Shown: positions 8,827-17,155, counted from the first letter of the stretch. The stretch is DNA of 64,000 nt from Streptomyces sp. NBC_01689 (GCF_036250675.1 NZ_CP109592.1:7936001-8000000); one strand, 5' to 3'. The notes: generated by a model from the letters alone, not told the origin. Numbers and translations are program-made.

Positions 8827-8918
8827 GGCGAGTTCGGGCCGGTCCTATGGATCACGGTGAGTGTTCTCCCTAGGCTGGCCCGACCTGTCTGCGTGGTTCT
8901 CCAGGAACGGAGATGTGC

Positions 8919-9362
8919 ATGCTCAGCAAGCGCGAAGCCGCCGAAGCCGTCCGTCAGGCCAAGGTGAGAACAGGGGTCACCTGGGCCCAACTGGCCGAAG
9001 CGGTCGGCAAGCCGCTCGCCTGGACGACGGCGGCGCTGCTGGGGCAGCACCCCATGCGCGAGGAGGAGGCGACGACGGCCGCGGCGCTCCTGGAACTCGG
9101 CGACGACGCGGTCCTCGCCTTCCAGCTCCAGCCGACCCGCGGGGCCCTGGACGCCGCCGTCCCCGTCGACCCGACGATCTACCGGCTCTACGAAGTCGTC
9201 CAGGTGTACGGGCCGACCATCAAGGAGCTGATCCACGAGCAGTGCGGTGACGGCATCATGAGCGCGATCAACTTCCGGCTCGACGTACGGCGGGTGCCCG
9301 ACCCCGCGGGCGACCGCGTGGTCGTCACCCTCGACGGGAAGTACCTCCCGTACCAGTGGTAG
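8919..9362 (+). CDS. cynS: Cyanate hydratase (cyanase)
   Basis: Cyanase converts cyanate and bicarbonate to ammonia and CO2 as a cytoplasmic homodecamer. The 147-residue protein has the helical N-terminal domain and the conserved C-terminal core: YRLYEVVQVYG holds the catalytic Arg and Glu, SAINFRLDV the catalytic Ser, and it ends TLDGKYLPYQW. The ATG at 8919 is chosen because GGAG (8909-8912) sits 6 nt before it; an in-frame ATG at 8913 would touch that ribosome site. No cyanate transporter is adjacent. The gamma carbonic anhydrase 1 kb away could supply bicarbonate, but the two genes do not share an operon. Confidence 0.95.
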   Translation: MLSKREAAEAVRQAKVRTGVTWAQLAEAVGKPLAWTTAALLGQHPMREEEATTAAALLELGDDAVLAFQLQPTRGALDAAVPVDPTIYRLYEVVQVYGPTIKELIHEQCGDGIMSAINFRLDVRRVPDPAGDRVVVTLDGKYLPYQW

Positions 9363-9648
9363 CGGGATCACCCGTGGCCGGACCCGTCGTGTCCGGATCA
9401 GGGACGGGGTGATCGGTGGTAGCGCGGCCGGTGGTGGCGCGCCCCCTCGCGGGGGCGGTGCGCCCACCGGCCGTGGCGGCGGCCCCGCACGCCGTCCGGC
9501 CGGCCGCCTCGGCCGTCTCCATCGCGCCGGCCAGGCGCTCTCGCCGGCGGCCCCCGTCGCGGCGCCGCGCCCACCGCCTGCGCGGCCGCTCTCCGGGAGC
9601 ACCGGCGTCAACCGCGTGACTCCGCCGCACTCGGCCGAGCGGTAGGCT

Positions 9649-9682
9649 TCCCGGCATGCGCTCGTCCGAGCGCATGCCGGGA
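9649..9682. promoter_or_regulatory. Perfect 16-bp inverted repeat with 2-nt loop before dedA
   Basis: The arms 9649-9664 and 9667-9682 are exact reverse complements around TC; the core of each arm contains GCATGCGCTCG or its complement. It begins just after a TAGGCT box (9643-9648) and ends 14 nt before the dedA ribosome site. As RNA it would form a very stable hairpin at the 5' end; as DNA it could be an operator. Confidence 0.7.
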
Positions 9683-9691
9683 GACACATGA
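9656..9691 (+). CDS. Possible 11-codon leader open frame inside the dedA hairpin
   Basis: An ATG at 9656 opens MRSSERMPGDT and stops at 9689-9691. TAGGCT ends 7 nt before it, so it would be read as a leaderless frame at the transcript start. The codons span both arms of the perfect hairpin and end 4 nt before the dedA GAGGAG. A translated leader that opens or closes the hairpin is possible; chance is also possible. Confidence 0.3.
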   Translation: MRSSERMPGDT

Positions 9692-9707
9692 CGCCGAGGA
9701 GCGGGAG

Positions 9708-10364
9708 TTGCACGTCCAGGAGTGGCTCGAGACGGTGCCCGCGGTCAGCATCTACGCGCTGGTGGCCCTGGTCATCGGTCTGGAGAGCCTGGGCATACCC
9801 CTGCCCGGCGAGATCATCCTGGTCTCGGCGGCTCTGCTGTCCTCCCAGCACGCGGGGATCAATCCCGTCATCCTCGGGGCGTGCGCCACCGTCGGCGCGG
9901 TGGTCGGTGACTCCATCGGCTACGCGATCGGCCGCCGGGGCGGACGGCCGCTGCTGGCCTGGCTCGGCAGGAAGTTCCCCAGGCACTTCGGTCCGGGACA
10001 CATCGCGACGGCCGAGCGTTCGTTCCAGAAGTGGGGCATGTGGGCCGTCTTCTTCGGCCGCTTCATCGCCCTGCTGCGCATCTTCGCGGGGCCGCTCGCC
10101 GGTGTGCTGAAGATGCCGTACTGGAAGTTCCTGATCGCCAACGTGCTCGGCGGGGTCGTCTGGGCCGGTGGCACCACCGCGGTCATCTACTACGTGGGCG
10201 TCGTCGCCGAGTCCTGGCTGAAGCGGTTCTCGTGGGTCGGACTGGTGCTGGCGGTGCTCATCGGGCTCGGCTCGATGCTGGTCGTCAAGCGCCGGGCGAA
10301 GCGGGTGTCCGCCGAGCTGGACGAGGTCCGGCCGGAGCCGGTCGCCGCCGACCAGGTCCCCTGA
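9708..10364 (+). CDS. DedA family membrane protein
   Basis: 218 residues with the DedA core: a re-entrant segment ESLGIPLPGEIIL, then GDSIGYAIGRRGG, and the conserved GRFIALLRIFAGPLAG with essential arginines. Several membrane helices and a basic C-terminus follow. DedA proteins are proton-linked lipid carriers or scramblases needed for envelope homeostasis. The start is a TTG with GAGGAG (9696-9701) 6 nt upstream. The leader carries a perfect 16-bp hairpin and a short open frame, so translation may be controlled. It is convergent with the carbonic anhydrase gene. Confidence 0.88.
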   Translation: MHVQEWLETVPAVSIYALVALVIGLESLGIPLPGEIILVSAALLSSQHAGINPVILGACATVGAVVGDSIGYAIGRRGGRPLLAWLGRKFPRHFGPGHIATAERSFQKWGMWAVFFGRFIALLRIFAGPLAGVLKMPYWKFLIANVLGGVVWAGGTTAVIYYVGVVAESWLKRFSWVGLVLAVLIGLGSMLVVKRRAKRVSAELDEVRPEPVAADQVP

Positions 10365-10400
10365 GCCGACCGGGCCCCGCGGGCACCGGCCGGCCGCGAC

Positions 10401-10426
10401 CGGGGACACGGGCGCCCGCGTCCCCG
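10401..10426. terminator. Bidirectional terminator between dedA and gamma carbonic anhydrase
   Basis: A 26-bp near-perfect palindrome: CGGGGAC and GTCCCCG flank the core CGGGCGCCCG, with one A/C mismatch pair. It sits between two convergent genes. Confidence 0.6.
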
Positions 10427-10437
10427 AAGGCCACGCC

Positions 10438-10977
10438 TCAGCTCCCCGCCCGCTCCACCGCGTCCCTGTGCGCCTTCGCCAGCTCCACGTAGAAGGTGCC
10501 GTTGAGCGTGAGACCCTCCCGCTCCTCCTCCGTCAGCGGACGCTTGACCTTCGCCGGGACGCCCGCCACCAGCGAGCCGGGCGGGACCCGCATCCCCTGC
10601 GGGACCAGGGCCTGCGCCGCGACCAGCGAACCGGCGCCGATCACCGCCCCGTTGAGGACCGTCGCCCCCATCCCGATCAGACAGTCGTCCTCGACGGTGG
10701 CGCCGTGCAGCACGGCGTTGTGCCCGACGGAGACCCGCTCGCCCACGGTCACCGGGAAGCCGGGATCGACGTGCAGCGTGCAGTTGTCCTGGATGTTGCT
10801 GTCGGCGCCGATGACGATGGGCCCGCAGTCGGCCCGCAGCACCGCGCCGTACCAGACGCCGGCGCCCGCCCCCAGGGTCACGTCACCGATGACCACCGCC
10901 GTGGGTGCCGTGAACGCCTCCGGGTCCACCTGCGGATCCTTGCCGCCGATCCCCATGATCAGCGCCTGCTGCGTCAT
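10438..10977 (-). CDS. Gamma-class carbonic anhydrase-like hexapeptide protein
   Basis: A 179-residue left-handed beta-helix protein of the gamma-CA/PaaY group. Zinc-ligand histidines appear as H69 (CTLHVD) and H86/H91 in VGHNAVLHGAT, and R48 with D50 (LRAD) matches the family. Such proteins are trimers with zinc at subunit interfaces; some hydrate CO2, others have other roles. GAGGAGG lies 5 nt before the ATG. A short gap separates it from the divergent acyltransferase. Confidence 0.9.
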   Translation of the reverse strand: MTQQALIMGIGGKDPQVDPEAFTAPTAVVIGDVTLGAGAGVWYGAVLRADCGPIVIGADSNIQDNCTLHVDPGFPVTVGERVSVGHNAVLHGATVEDDCLIGMGATVLNGAVIGAGSLVAAQALVPQGMRVPPGSLVAGVPAKVKRPLTEEEREGLTLNGTFYVELAKAHRDAVERAGS

Positions 10978-11094
10978 CGCCGCCTCCTCGTCGTCGGTAC
11001 ACCGGCACCGTATGCCATGATCCCCGGCGCGGTGGGGCGAAGATCACAGCCGTGATCCCTGCTGGCTCCCACTCCCCCTGAGTACGGTGAGCGC

Positions 11095-11892
11095 GTGCCC
11101 AGTAACAGGAACAAGTTCTCGTCATGGCGGCGCCGTCTCGTGCAGCGTGCCGTCCACGCGGGCTGGGCCTGGGTGCAGCGCACGGCCTCCGTCACGGCCG
11201 AACATCCGGGCCGGCTGCGCTTCGGGGCGATCGGAACGGGTACCAGACTGGCCTTCCCGCTCGGCACCGTCTTCGGCGAACCCTGGATCCATCTCGGCGA
11301 CCACTGCATCGTCGGCGAGCAGGTCACCCTCACCGCCGGACTGATGCCCGACCTCGACCTCGGCCCCGAGCCGATCCTGCGCCTCGGGGACGGCGTGGTG
11401 CTCGGCCGCGGCAGCCATGTCATCGCGGACACGACGGTCACCATCGGCAGCGACTGCTACTTCGGGCCCTACGTGTACGTGACGTCCACCAACCACTCGT
11501 ACGACGATCCGCACGAGCCCATCGGCAAGCAGTGGCCCCGCATGGAGCCGGTCGAGATCGGTCCCGGCTGCTGGATCGGCACCGGGGCGGTGATCCTGCC
11601 GGGGGCGCGGATCGGGCGGAACGTCGTGGTGGCCGCCGGCGCGGTGGTACGCGGCACGGTGCCCGACCACGCGGTCGTGGCGGGCGCTCCCGCCCGGGTC
11701 GTACGGCGCTGGGACCCGGCGGCCGGATGGCAGCCGCCGCTGCGCACACCGGCGCCCGTGCCGATCCCCGACGGCGTCACCCCCGAGCAGCTGCTCGCGC
11801 TGTCGGGCCTGGACGAGGCGGCCGTGGCCCGGCTCGCGGAACTGGACCTCGCGACGGGCGAGGTCGCCGGGGACGTACGCGCCGAGCCCTGA
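11095..11892 (+). CDS. Hexapeptide-repeat (LbetaH) acyltransferase
   Basis: 265 residues. Hexapeptide repeats run from about 45 to 205 and include the maltose/galactoside acetyltransferase-like STNHSYDDP catalytic-histidine loop and VAGAPARVV at the end of the helix. The last 50 residues are a helical appendage. It probably O-acetylates a sugar or a wall or lipid precursor with acetyl-CoA. TACGGT at 11083-11088 lies 6 nt before the GTG, indicating leaderless transcription. Confidence 0.87.
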   Translation: MPSNRNKFSSWRRRLVQRAVHAGWAWVQRTASVTAEHPGRLRFGAIGTGTRLAFPLGTVFGEPWIHLGDHCIVGEQVTLTAGLMPDLDLGPEPILRLGDGVVLGRGSHVIADTTVTIGSDCYFGPYVYVTSTNHSYDDPHEPIGKQWPRMEPVEIGPGCWIGTGAVILPGARIGRNVVVAAGAVVRGTVPDHAVVAGAPARVVRRWDPAAGWQPPLRTPAPVPIPDGVTPEQLLALSGLDEAAVARLAELDLATGEVAGDVRAEP

Positions 11893-11940
11893 TCGCCGCC
11901 GCGCCGTGGGCACGGGCACCGGCCGGGGTGCACCCGGCAG

Positions 11941-11989
11941 CCGGCTCGGTCCGTGCCGGACCCGGACCGGCCGGACCGCGCCGAGCCGG
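11941..11989. terminator. Probable bidirectional terminator
   Basis: CCGGCTCGG (11941-11949) pairs with CCGAGCCGG (11981-11989), with an inner GGTCCG/CGGACC pairing. It lies between the convergent acyltransferase and EamA genes. Confidence 0.45.
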
Positions 11990-11992
11990 TGT

Positions 11993-12850
11993 TCACCCCG
12001 TCGCGAGCAGGACCGTGCCGACGAGGGCCAGGCCCGCGCCCGCCGCCTGGATGCCGCGCAGCCGTTCGCTGAGGAACCCGCGCGCGGCCAGCGCCGTGAC
12101 CACCGGGTAGAGGGAGGCGAGCACGGCGGCCACCGTCACCGGGCCCAGGTGGGCGGCGACGGAGTACGTGCCGTTGGCCGCCACGTCGGCGAGGCCGACG
12201 AAGGCGAAGGCCGGGAGCGCGCGCCAGGGGAAGCCGCCGTCGGGCAGTCCGGCGGAGCCGTGCCGCACCGAGACCCCCAGCGCCGCACCGCCCGCGACCA
12301 CATTGGTCACGCGCTGCACGAACAGGGCGAGGAACAGGCCCGTGACGGACGAGGACGCCTCCGCGATCAGGACGAACACCGTGCCGAAGCCGAGCGCCGC
12401 GAGCAGCGTCAGCAGGATCGCCTGCCGCTGCACGGGGGCGCCCCTGAACTGCGGGCCGCCCGCGAGCACGACACCGGCGAGGGCGACCGCGATGCCCGCG
12501 AACTGCAGCGGTCCGGGCCGTTCGCCCAGGACGAGCCCGACGGTGAGCGGGACGGCGACACCCAGGGAGCCGAGCGGCGAGACCACGCCCATCGGGCCGA
12601 GGGCGAGGGCCTTGTAGAACGAGAAGAGCGCGACCGGTCCCACCAGGCCGGCCGCGACCGCGAACCACAGCCGCGGCCCCGCCTCGCCCCAGGCGCCGGT
12701 GAGGACCACGATCACACCCAGGACGCCCGCCGCGACCGCCTGCGAGACGACGACCACGGTCAGGGCGGGGGTCCGGCGGGTCAGCAGGCCTCCGCCGAAG
12801 TCGGCCAGGCCCCACAGGAGGCTGGTGGCCAGGGCGAAGAGCGCTGTCAT
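11993..12850 (-). CDS. EamA/DMT-family exporter
   Basis: 285 residues with ten predicted membrane helices in two EamA halves; SFYKALALGPMGVVSPLGSL is the half-repeat junction and VLGERP/FLSERL mark the equivalent loops. Family members export amino acids or other metabolites. It is divergent from an HTH-cupin regulator across 93 bp that hold two GTTC-type inverted repeats, so that regulator likely controls it. Confidence 0.88.
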   Translation of the reverse strand: MTALFALATSLLWGLADFGGGLLTRRTPALTVVVVSQAVAAGVLGVIVVLTGAWGEAGPRLWFAVAAGLVGPVALFSFYKALALGPMGVVSPLGSLGVAVPLTVGLVLGERPGPLQFAGIAVALAGVVLAGGPQFRGAPVQRQAILLTLLAALGFGTVFVLIAEASSSVTGLFLALFVQRVTNVVAGGAALGVSVRHGSAGLPDGGFPWRALPAFAFVGLADVAANGTYSVAAHLGPVTVAAVLASLYPVVTALAARGFLSERLRGIQAAGAGLALVGTVLLATG

Positions 12851-12867
12851 GAGTCGCCTCGCAGTAC

Positions 12868-12917
12868 AGTTCGGTGAACGATCGGGTGCACCACACCATA
12901 GTTCACTCTATTGAACT
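12868..12917. promoter_or_regulatory. Two inverted repeats, putative operators between EamA and HTH-cupin genes
   Basis: AGTTC-GG-TGAAC (12868-12879) and AGTTCA-N6-TGAACT (12900-12917) share the half site AGTTC. Both lie in the divergent promoter region, and the second would cover a promoter for the regulator. Autoregulation plus control of the exporter is the likely reading. Confidence 0.5.
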
Positions 12918-12943
12918 CTGTCATTCACAATATTGGACGGAAT

Positions 12944-13516
12944 GTGTCGGACCTCGACCTGCTGACCCAGTCCCTGGCGCGCAACGTGAAGCGCTGGCGC
13001 ACCGAGCGCGGCTTCACCCTGGACGCACTCGCGGCCCGCGCCGGGGTCAGCCGCGGCATGCTCATCCAGATCGAGCAGGCCAGGACCAACCCCAGCCTCG
13101 GCACCGTCGTCAAGATCGGCGACGCCCTCGGGGTCAGCATCACCACGCTCCTCGACTACGAACAGGGCCCGAAGGTCCGGATCGTCCCCGCCGAGCAGGC
13201 CGTACGGCTGTGGCACACGGACGCCGGCAGCTACAACCGGCTGCTGGCGGGCACCGAGGCCCCCGGCCCGCTGGAGATGTGGGACTGGCGCCTGATGCCG
13301 GGCGAGGGCAGCCCCTCGGACCCGCACCCCACGGGAACCGTGGAGCTCGTCCACGTCACGGCGGGCGATCTGACCCTCACCGTCGACGGCGTCCCGCACC
13401 GCGTGCCGGAGGGGGCGAGCGCCTCCTTCGAGGCCAACACCCCGCACCGGTACGGCAACGACGGTGACGTACCCGTGGAGCTGGTCATGGCGGTGTCGGT
13501 CCCGCTCGTGCACTGA
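12944..13516 (+). CDS. XRE-family regulator with C-terminal cupin domain
   Basis: 190 residues from the GTG at 12944. A Cro/C1 helix-turn-helix covers about 8-63 (LDALAARAGVSRGMLIQIEQ), and a small cupin barrel fills 105-188 (HPTGTVELVHVTAG and EGASASFEANTPHRY). This class senses a small metabolite through the cupin and represses neighbouring transport or catabolic genes. A TTG at 12911 would add 11 residues but lies inside the palindrome, so the GTG with GGACGG just upstream is preferred. The divergent EamA exporter is the probable target. Confidence 0.85.
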   Translation: MSDLDLLTQSLARNVKRWRTERGFTLDALAARAGVSRGMLIQIEQARTNPSLGTVVKIGDALGVSITTLLDYEQGPKVRIVPAEQAVRLWHTDAGSYNRLLAGTEAPGPLEMWDWRLMPGEGSPSDPHPTGTVELVHVTAGDLTLTVDGVPHRVPEGASASFEANTPHRYGNDGDVPVELVMAVSVPLVH

Positions 13517-13559
13517 GACCCCCGGCCGGGCGCCCCCGGGCGGCTGTTAGCGTGCGGTC

Positions 13560-14117
13560 ATGCGCGCCCCCATCGGAGACTTCGACCACGCCACGCCCGC
13601 TCCCGAGTGCCTCGGCGACCTCGTCGGCCCGGTCGCCGACGCCGTACGGGCCTGGCGGGGCACCGTACCCGCCGAGCAGATCGTGTACGTGGACACGGAC
13701 CCCGCCCGGGCCGACACCGCGACCTTCGTCGAGCACTACGGCAGGGAACTGCTCGACGTGTCCGCCAACTGCGTGGTCGTCGCGGGCCGGAGGGGCGCGG
13801 AGACCACGCTCGCCGCGTGCCTGGTCCTCTCCACCACCCGGGTCGACGTCAACAACGTCGTCCGCCGCCGGCTCGGCGCCCGGAAGGCCTCGTTCGCCTC
13901 GATGGACGTCGCGACCGGCGAGACCGGCATGGAGTACGGCGGCATCACTCCCCTCGGACTGCCCGCCGACTGGCCCGTCCTGGTGGACCCGGCGGTCGCC
14001 GAGCTGCCGTACGTCCTGGTCGGCAGCGGCCGTCGGCGGGGAAAGCTGCTGGTACCCGGCAAGGCGTTCACGGAACTGCCCAACGCCGTGGTGACGGAGG
14101 GCCTCGGCGTCGCCTGA
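13560..14117 (+). CDS. YbaK/ProX-type aminoacyl-tRNA deacylase
   Basis: 185 residues fitting one YbaK/EbsC domain (trans-editing deacylase). The segment ANCVVVAGRRG and the later PLGLPADWPVLVDPAVAELPY match the conserved core around the substrate pocket; VPGKAFTELPN closes it. Such proteins hydrolyse mischarged Cys-, Ala- or related tRNAs in trans. TAGCGT at 13548-13553 lies 6 nt before the ATG, so the mRNA is likely leaderless. Which tRNA it edits cannot be read here. Confidence 0.8.
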   Translation: MRAPIGDFDHATPAPECLGDLVGPVADAVRAWRGTVPAEQIVYVDTDPARADTATFVEHYGRELLDVSANCVVVAGRRGAETTLAACLVLSTTRVDVNNVVRRRLGARKASFASMDVATGETGMEYGGITPLGLPADWPVLVDPAVAELPYVLVGSGRRRGKLLVPGKAFTELPNAVVTEGLGVA

Positions 14118-14240
14118 CACTCCGGCACCCGGGCGGAGCCGGAGCGGAGCCGGTGCGGGGCCGGCGGTATCGGGGCGGGTGCCGGGCCCTCGCGTGTCGA
14201 ACGGTTGCCGTGGCCCGCGCGCGATCACCAGAATGACGCC

Positions 14241-15089
14241 ATGCCGACCTTCCCCGCCCCCGACGGGACCACGCTCGCCTACCACGCCGTGGGGGAGGGC
14301 GCACCGCTGCTCTGCCTGCCCGGCGGCCCGATGCGGGCCTCGGCCTACCTCGGTGACCTCGGCGGACTGTCCCGGCACCGTCGGCTGTACCTGCTCGACC
14401 TGCGGGGAACCGGCGACTCCGCCGCCCCCGACGACCCGGCGACGTACCGATGCGACCGACAGGTCGCGGACGTCGAGGCCTTCCGCACCCATCTGGGACT
14501 GGACACCGTAGACCTTCTCGCCCACTCGGCCGCCGGTGATCTCGCCCTGCTGCACGCGGCCGCGCATCCGCACCGTGTGCGCACCCTCACCCTGGTGACC
14601 GCCCGCGCGCGGGCCCTCGGCGTCGACTTCAGCCGGGAGCACCGCCGGGAGGCGGCCCTGCTGCGCCGCTCGGAGCCGTGGTTCGAGGAGGCGTACGACG
14701 CCTTCGGGAGGATCTGGGCCGGCTCGGCGACGGATGCCGACCGGGACGCCGCCGCTCCCTTCTTCTACGGCCGCTGGGACGCGACCGCCAGGGCGCACGC
14801 CTCCGGTGAGGTCGGACAGACCAACGAGGAGGCCGCCGGACTGTACGCGTCCCCCGGTGCCTTCCGGCCCGCCGCCACCCGCGCCGCCGTCGCCGCGCTC
14901 GGCACGCGGATCCTGCTGCTCGCGGGCGAACTGGACAGCGGGCCGCTGCCGCGGGTGGCCCGCGAGGCCGCCGCGCTGATACCCGGGGCGCGTCCGGTCG
15001 TCCAGCCCGGCGCCGGGCACTTCCCCTGGCTCGACGACCCGCGGTTCTTCACGGAGACCGTCGTCGAGTTCCTCGAACGGGAACGGTGA
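14241..15089 (+). CDS. Alpha/beta hydrolase
   Basis: 282 residues from the ATG at 14241; a GTG 36 nt earlier is possible but less protein-like. The fold shows an oxyanion-hole region PGGP, DLRGTGDS, nucleophile S96 in AHSAAG, acid in GELDSG and the histidine in GAGHFPW. It resembles proline iminopeptidase-like or esterase hydrolases. It lies alone after the YbaK gene and is convergent with a GNAT gene. Substrate unknown. Confidence 0.83.
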   Translation: MPTFPAPDGTTLAYHAVGEGAPLLCLPGGPMRASAYLGDLGGLSRHRRLYLLDLRGTGDSAAPDDPATYRCDRQVADVEAFRTHLGLDTVDLLAHSAAGDLALLHAAAHPHRVRTLTLVTARARALGVDFSREHRREAALLRRSEPWFEEAYDAFGRIWAGSATDADRDAAAPFFYGRWDATARAHASGEVGQTNEEAAGLYASPGAFRPAATRAAVAALGTRILLLAGELDSGPLPRVAREAAALIPGARPVVQPGAGHFPWLDDPRFFTETVVEFLERER

Positions 15090-15162
15090 CGGCCGACGGG
15101 ACGGAGGTACCGCGGTACGGAGGTACGTCGCGGCCCGGGGCGTGGCCGGGAGAGGCGCCGCG

Positions 15163-15603
15163 TCAGGTCAGCCGCAGATCGATCCACTCCGACGGGTCGC
15201 CGGGCAGCACATAGCGCTCGGTCTCCGTGAATCCGTGCTTCAGGGCGAAGCGCAGCCCGTCCTCGTTCGCGGCGAGGACGACCGTCTCGATCACCTCGGC
15301 GCCCAGCTCCCGCGCCTGCTCAAGACCCCGCGTGTACAGTTCGCCGCCGAACCCGCGGCCGCGGTGCCCGGGCAGCACCCGGGCGATCACGGTGGCCGTG
15401 GCCGTGCCGGGTTCCGGCGGCCGGACCGTCGTGCAGCCCACCAGGACGTCGCCCAGGTGGACGACCTCCAGGAGGTTGCGGACGGCCCGCTCCCGGACCT
15501 CGTCGAGGGAGAGCGCGGCGGGCGGGACGATCACGTTGTGGACGTGACGCCAGGCTTCGAGGCCGGGTTCGTCGGCCGGCCGCCGGAAGAGGAGAGTGGA
15601 CAC
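15163..15603 (-). CDS. GNAT-family N-acetyltransferase
   Basis: 146 residues if translation begins at the GTG at 15603 (VSTLLFRRP). The acetyl-CoA loop is RVLPGHRGRGFGG, followed by a helix and the LAANEDGLRFALKHGF segment of the fold. An upstream GTG at 15654 would extend it, but those codons span an inverted repeat (15611-15649) and look non-coding. Acceptor unknown. The gene reads towards the convergent hydrolase. Confidence 0.75.
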   Translation of the reverse strand: MSTLLFRRPADEPGLEAWRHVHNVIVPPAALSLDEVRERAVRNLLEVVHLGDVLVGCTTVRPPEPGTATATVIARVLPGHRGRGFGGELYTRGLEQARELGAEVIETVVLAANEDGLRFALKHGFTETERYVLPGDPSEWIDLRLT

Positions 15604-15610
15604 CTCGGCA

Positions 15611-15649
15611 GCAAACCCGGCTGCCGCGCACGGCGTCAACCGGGTTTGC
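15611..15649. promoter_or_regulatory. 10-bp perfect inverted repeat upstream of the GNAT gene
   Basis: GCAAACCCGG (15611-15620) and CCGGGTTTGC (15640-15649) are exact complements 19 nt apart, in the short gap between the CoA-binding protein gene and the GNAT start. It could be an operator or a weak terminator for the upstream gene. Confidence 0.4.
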
Positions 15650-15678
15650 CGCACGGGCCGGGGACGGCGCGCGGCGGA

Positions 15679-16086
15679 TCAGCCGAGACGGGGGATCTCG
15701 ATGGCGGGGCAGCGGTCCATGACCATGTCGAGCCCCGCCGCGCGGGTCCGCTCGTACGCGGCCTCGTCGGCGACGCCGAGCTGGAACCAGACGGCCTTGG
15801 CGCCGATCGCGACGGCCTCGTCGGCCACCGCCCCGGCGAGGTCGCTGTTGACGAAGACGTCCACGACGTCGACGTCGAACGGGATCGCGTCGAGCGAGGG
15901 ATAGCCCTTCTCGCCGTGGACGGTCTCGGCCTTCGGGTGCACGGGAACGACCCGCTTGCCGTGGCGCCGCAGGACGTCGGCGACCCCGTACGCCGCGCGC
16001 CCCTGGTTCGACGAGAGGCCGACGACCGCCCAGGTGTCGCCGAGTTCGTTCAGGATCCTGCTGATCGTCGTCCGGTCGCCGTACAC
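15679..16086 (-). CDS. CoA-binding (YccU-like Rossmann) protein
   Basis: 135 residues forming a stand-alone CoA_binding_2 domain: WAVVGLSSNQGRAAYGVADV for the nucleotide loop, VVPVHPKAETVHGEKGYPSL, and VDVVDVFVNSDLAGAVADEA. Family members bind CoA; the cellular role is unclear. The GTG start has AGGAGGAC just upstream. The GNAT gene follows in the same direction. Confidence 0.88.
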   Translation of the reverse strand: MYGDRTTISRILNELGDTWAVVGLSSNQGRAAYGVADVLRRHGKRVVPVHPKAETVHGEKGYPSLDAIPFDVDVVDVFVNSDLAGAVADEAVAIGAKAVWFQLGVADEAAYERTRAAGLDMVMDRCPAIEIPRLG

Positions 16087-16264
16087 GGTCGTCCTCCTGG
16101 GGTGCTGCCGTGGAATGTCATCGCCGTTCAGCTGTTTCAGCTGTTCAGCCGAAAGAACGGCGGACGGCGCGGGAGGATTCCCGGATCGCCGGACGTGGTT
16201 CCGCGATCCCCGGCACGGACCCGGAGCTGCGGGCGGGCGCGGGGACGCCGGTCGGGCGCTCGCC

Positions 16265-17155
16265 TCAGCCGCTCCCGGTTCTCGGGCGGCTCCGGTCCAC
16301 GGCCGTGTCGAGCAGCGCCATCGCGTCGTACCCGGGCGTGCCGGGCTCGGCGTAGTAGGCGACGAGCCGGTGGCCGGGGGTGCCGTCGAGCTGCATGGAC
16401 TGGTAGCCGAGGGTCAGGTCGCCGACCTCCGGATGGTGGAACGTCCGATGGCCGTGGGAGCGCAGCCGGACGTCGTAGTGGTCCCACAGCCGTGCGAAGT
16501 CGGGGCTCTTGAGCAGGAGTTCGTCGACCAGCGCGGCGAGGTCGGGGGCGTCGGGGTCGGTACCCGCGAGGGCCCGCATCCGCCCGACGCAGGCACGGAC
16601 CTGTTCGTCCCAGTCGTCGAAGAGCGAGGGCGCGTCCGGATGGAGGAACACATAGCGCGCGACGTTGCGCTCCCGGGCCGGCCACTCGTCCAGACCGGCG
16701 AGGAGCCGCATCCCGCCCGGATTGCACGCGAGCACGTCCGACGTACGGCTGACCACGTGGGCGGGGTTGGGCCGCAGGCTCTCCAGGAGCAGCCGGACGC
16801 CGGGCCGCACGGTACGGGTGGGCGCCGCCGGTTCCCGCGAGGCGTCGCGCGCGGCCCGCGCGACGAGGTCGCGCAGGTGCTCGTGCTCCCGCGCGTCCAG
16901 ACGGAGGACCCCGGCGAGGGCGTCCACGACCGCGGGGCTGGGGCGGGTCTCCCGGCCGCGTTCCAGCCGTGTGTAGTAGTCGATGCTCACCCCGGCGAGC
17001 ATGGCCAGCTCCTCGCGGCGCAGTCCGGGCGGCCGGCGCAGGGCGGGCCCGACCCTGAGACCGGCCTCCTCCGGGGACACATGGGTACGGCGGGCGCGCA
17101 GGAAACTCCCCAGATCCGTGCCGCCGCCGCTGCCGTTCCGCCGCTCACGTGCCAT
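16265..17155 (-). CDS. XRE-family regulator with MmyB-like ligand-binding domain
   Basis: 296 residues. The N-terminal helix-turn-helix (PPGLRREELAMLAGVSIDYY, then RLERGRETRPS) and the C-terminal region (VLACNPGGMRLLAGL, HHPEVGDLTLGYQSM) are the MmyB/DUF1870-like architecture common in Streptomyces, often paired with short-chain dehydrogenases. It is divergent from the frameshifted SDR gene and is probably its regulator. The ATG at 17155 is preferred; a CACACT box sits 7 nt upstream. A GTG at 17161 is also in frame. Confidence 0.88.
   Translation of the reverse strand: MARERRNGSGGGTDLGSFLRARRTHVSPEEAGLRVGPALRRPPGLRREELAMLAGVSIDYYTRLERGRETRPSPAVVDALAGVLRLDAREHEHLRDLVARAARDASREPAAPTRTVRPGVRLLLESLRPNPAHVVSRTSDVLACNPGGMRLLAGLDEWPARERNVARYVFLHPDAPSLFDDWDEQVRACVGRMRALAGTDPDAPDLAALVDELLLKSPDFARLWDHYDVRLRSHGHRTFHHPEVGDLTLGYQSMQLDGTPGHRLVAYYAEPGTPGYDAMALLDTAVDRSRPRTGSG

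Noticed and set aside
9401..9645. Several short frames before dedA on both strands
   Set aside because: Low-complexity Arg/Pro/Ala/Thr sequence with no ribosome site; treated as non-coding.
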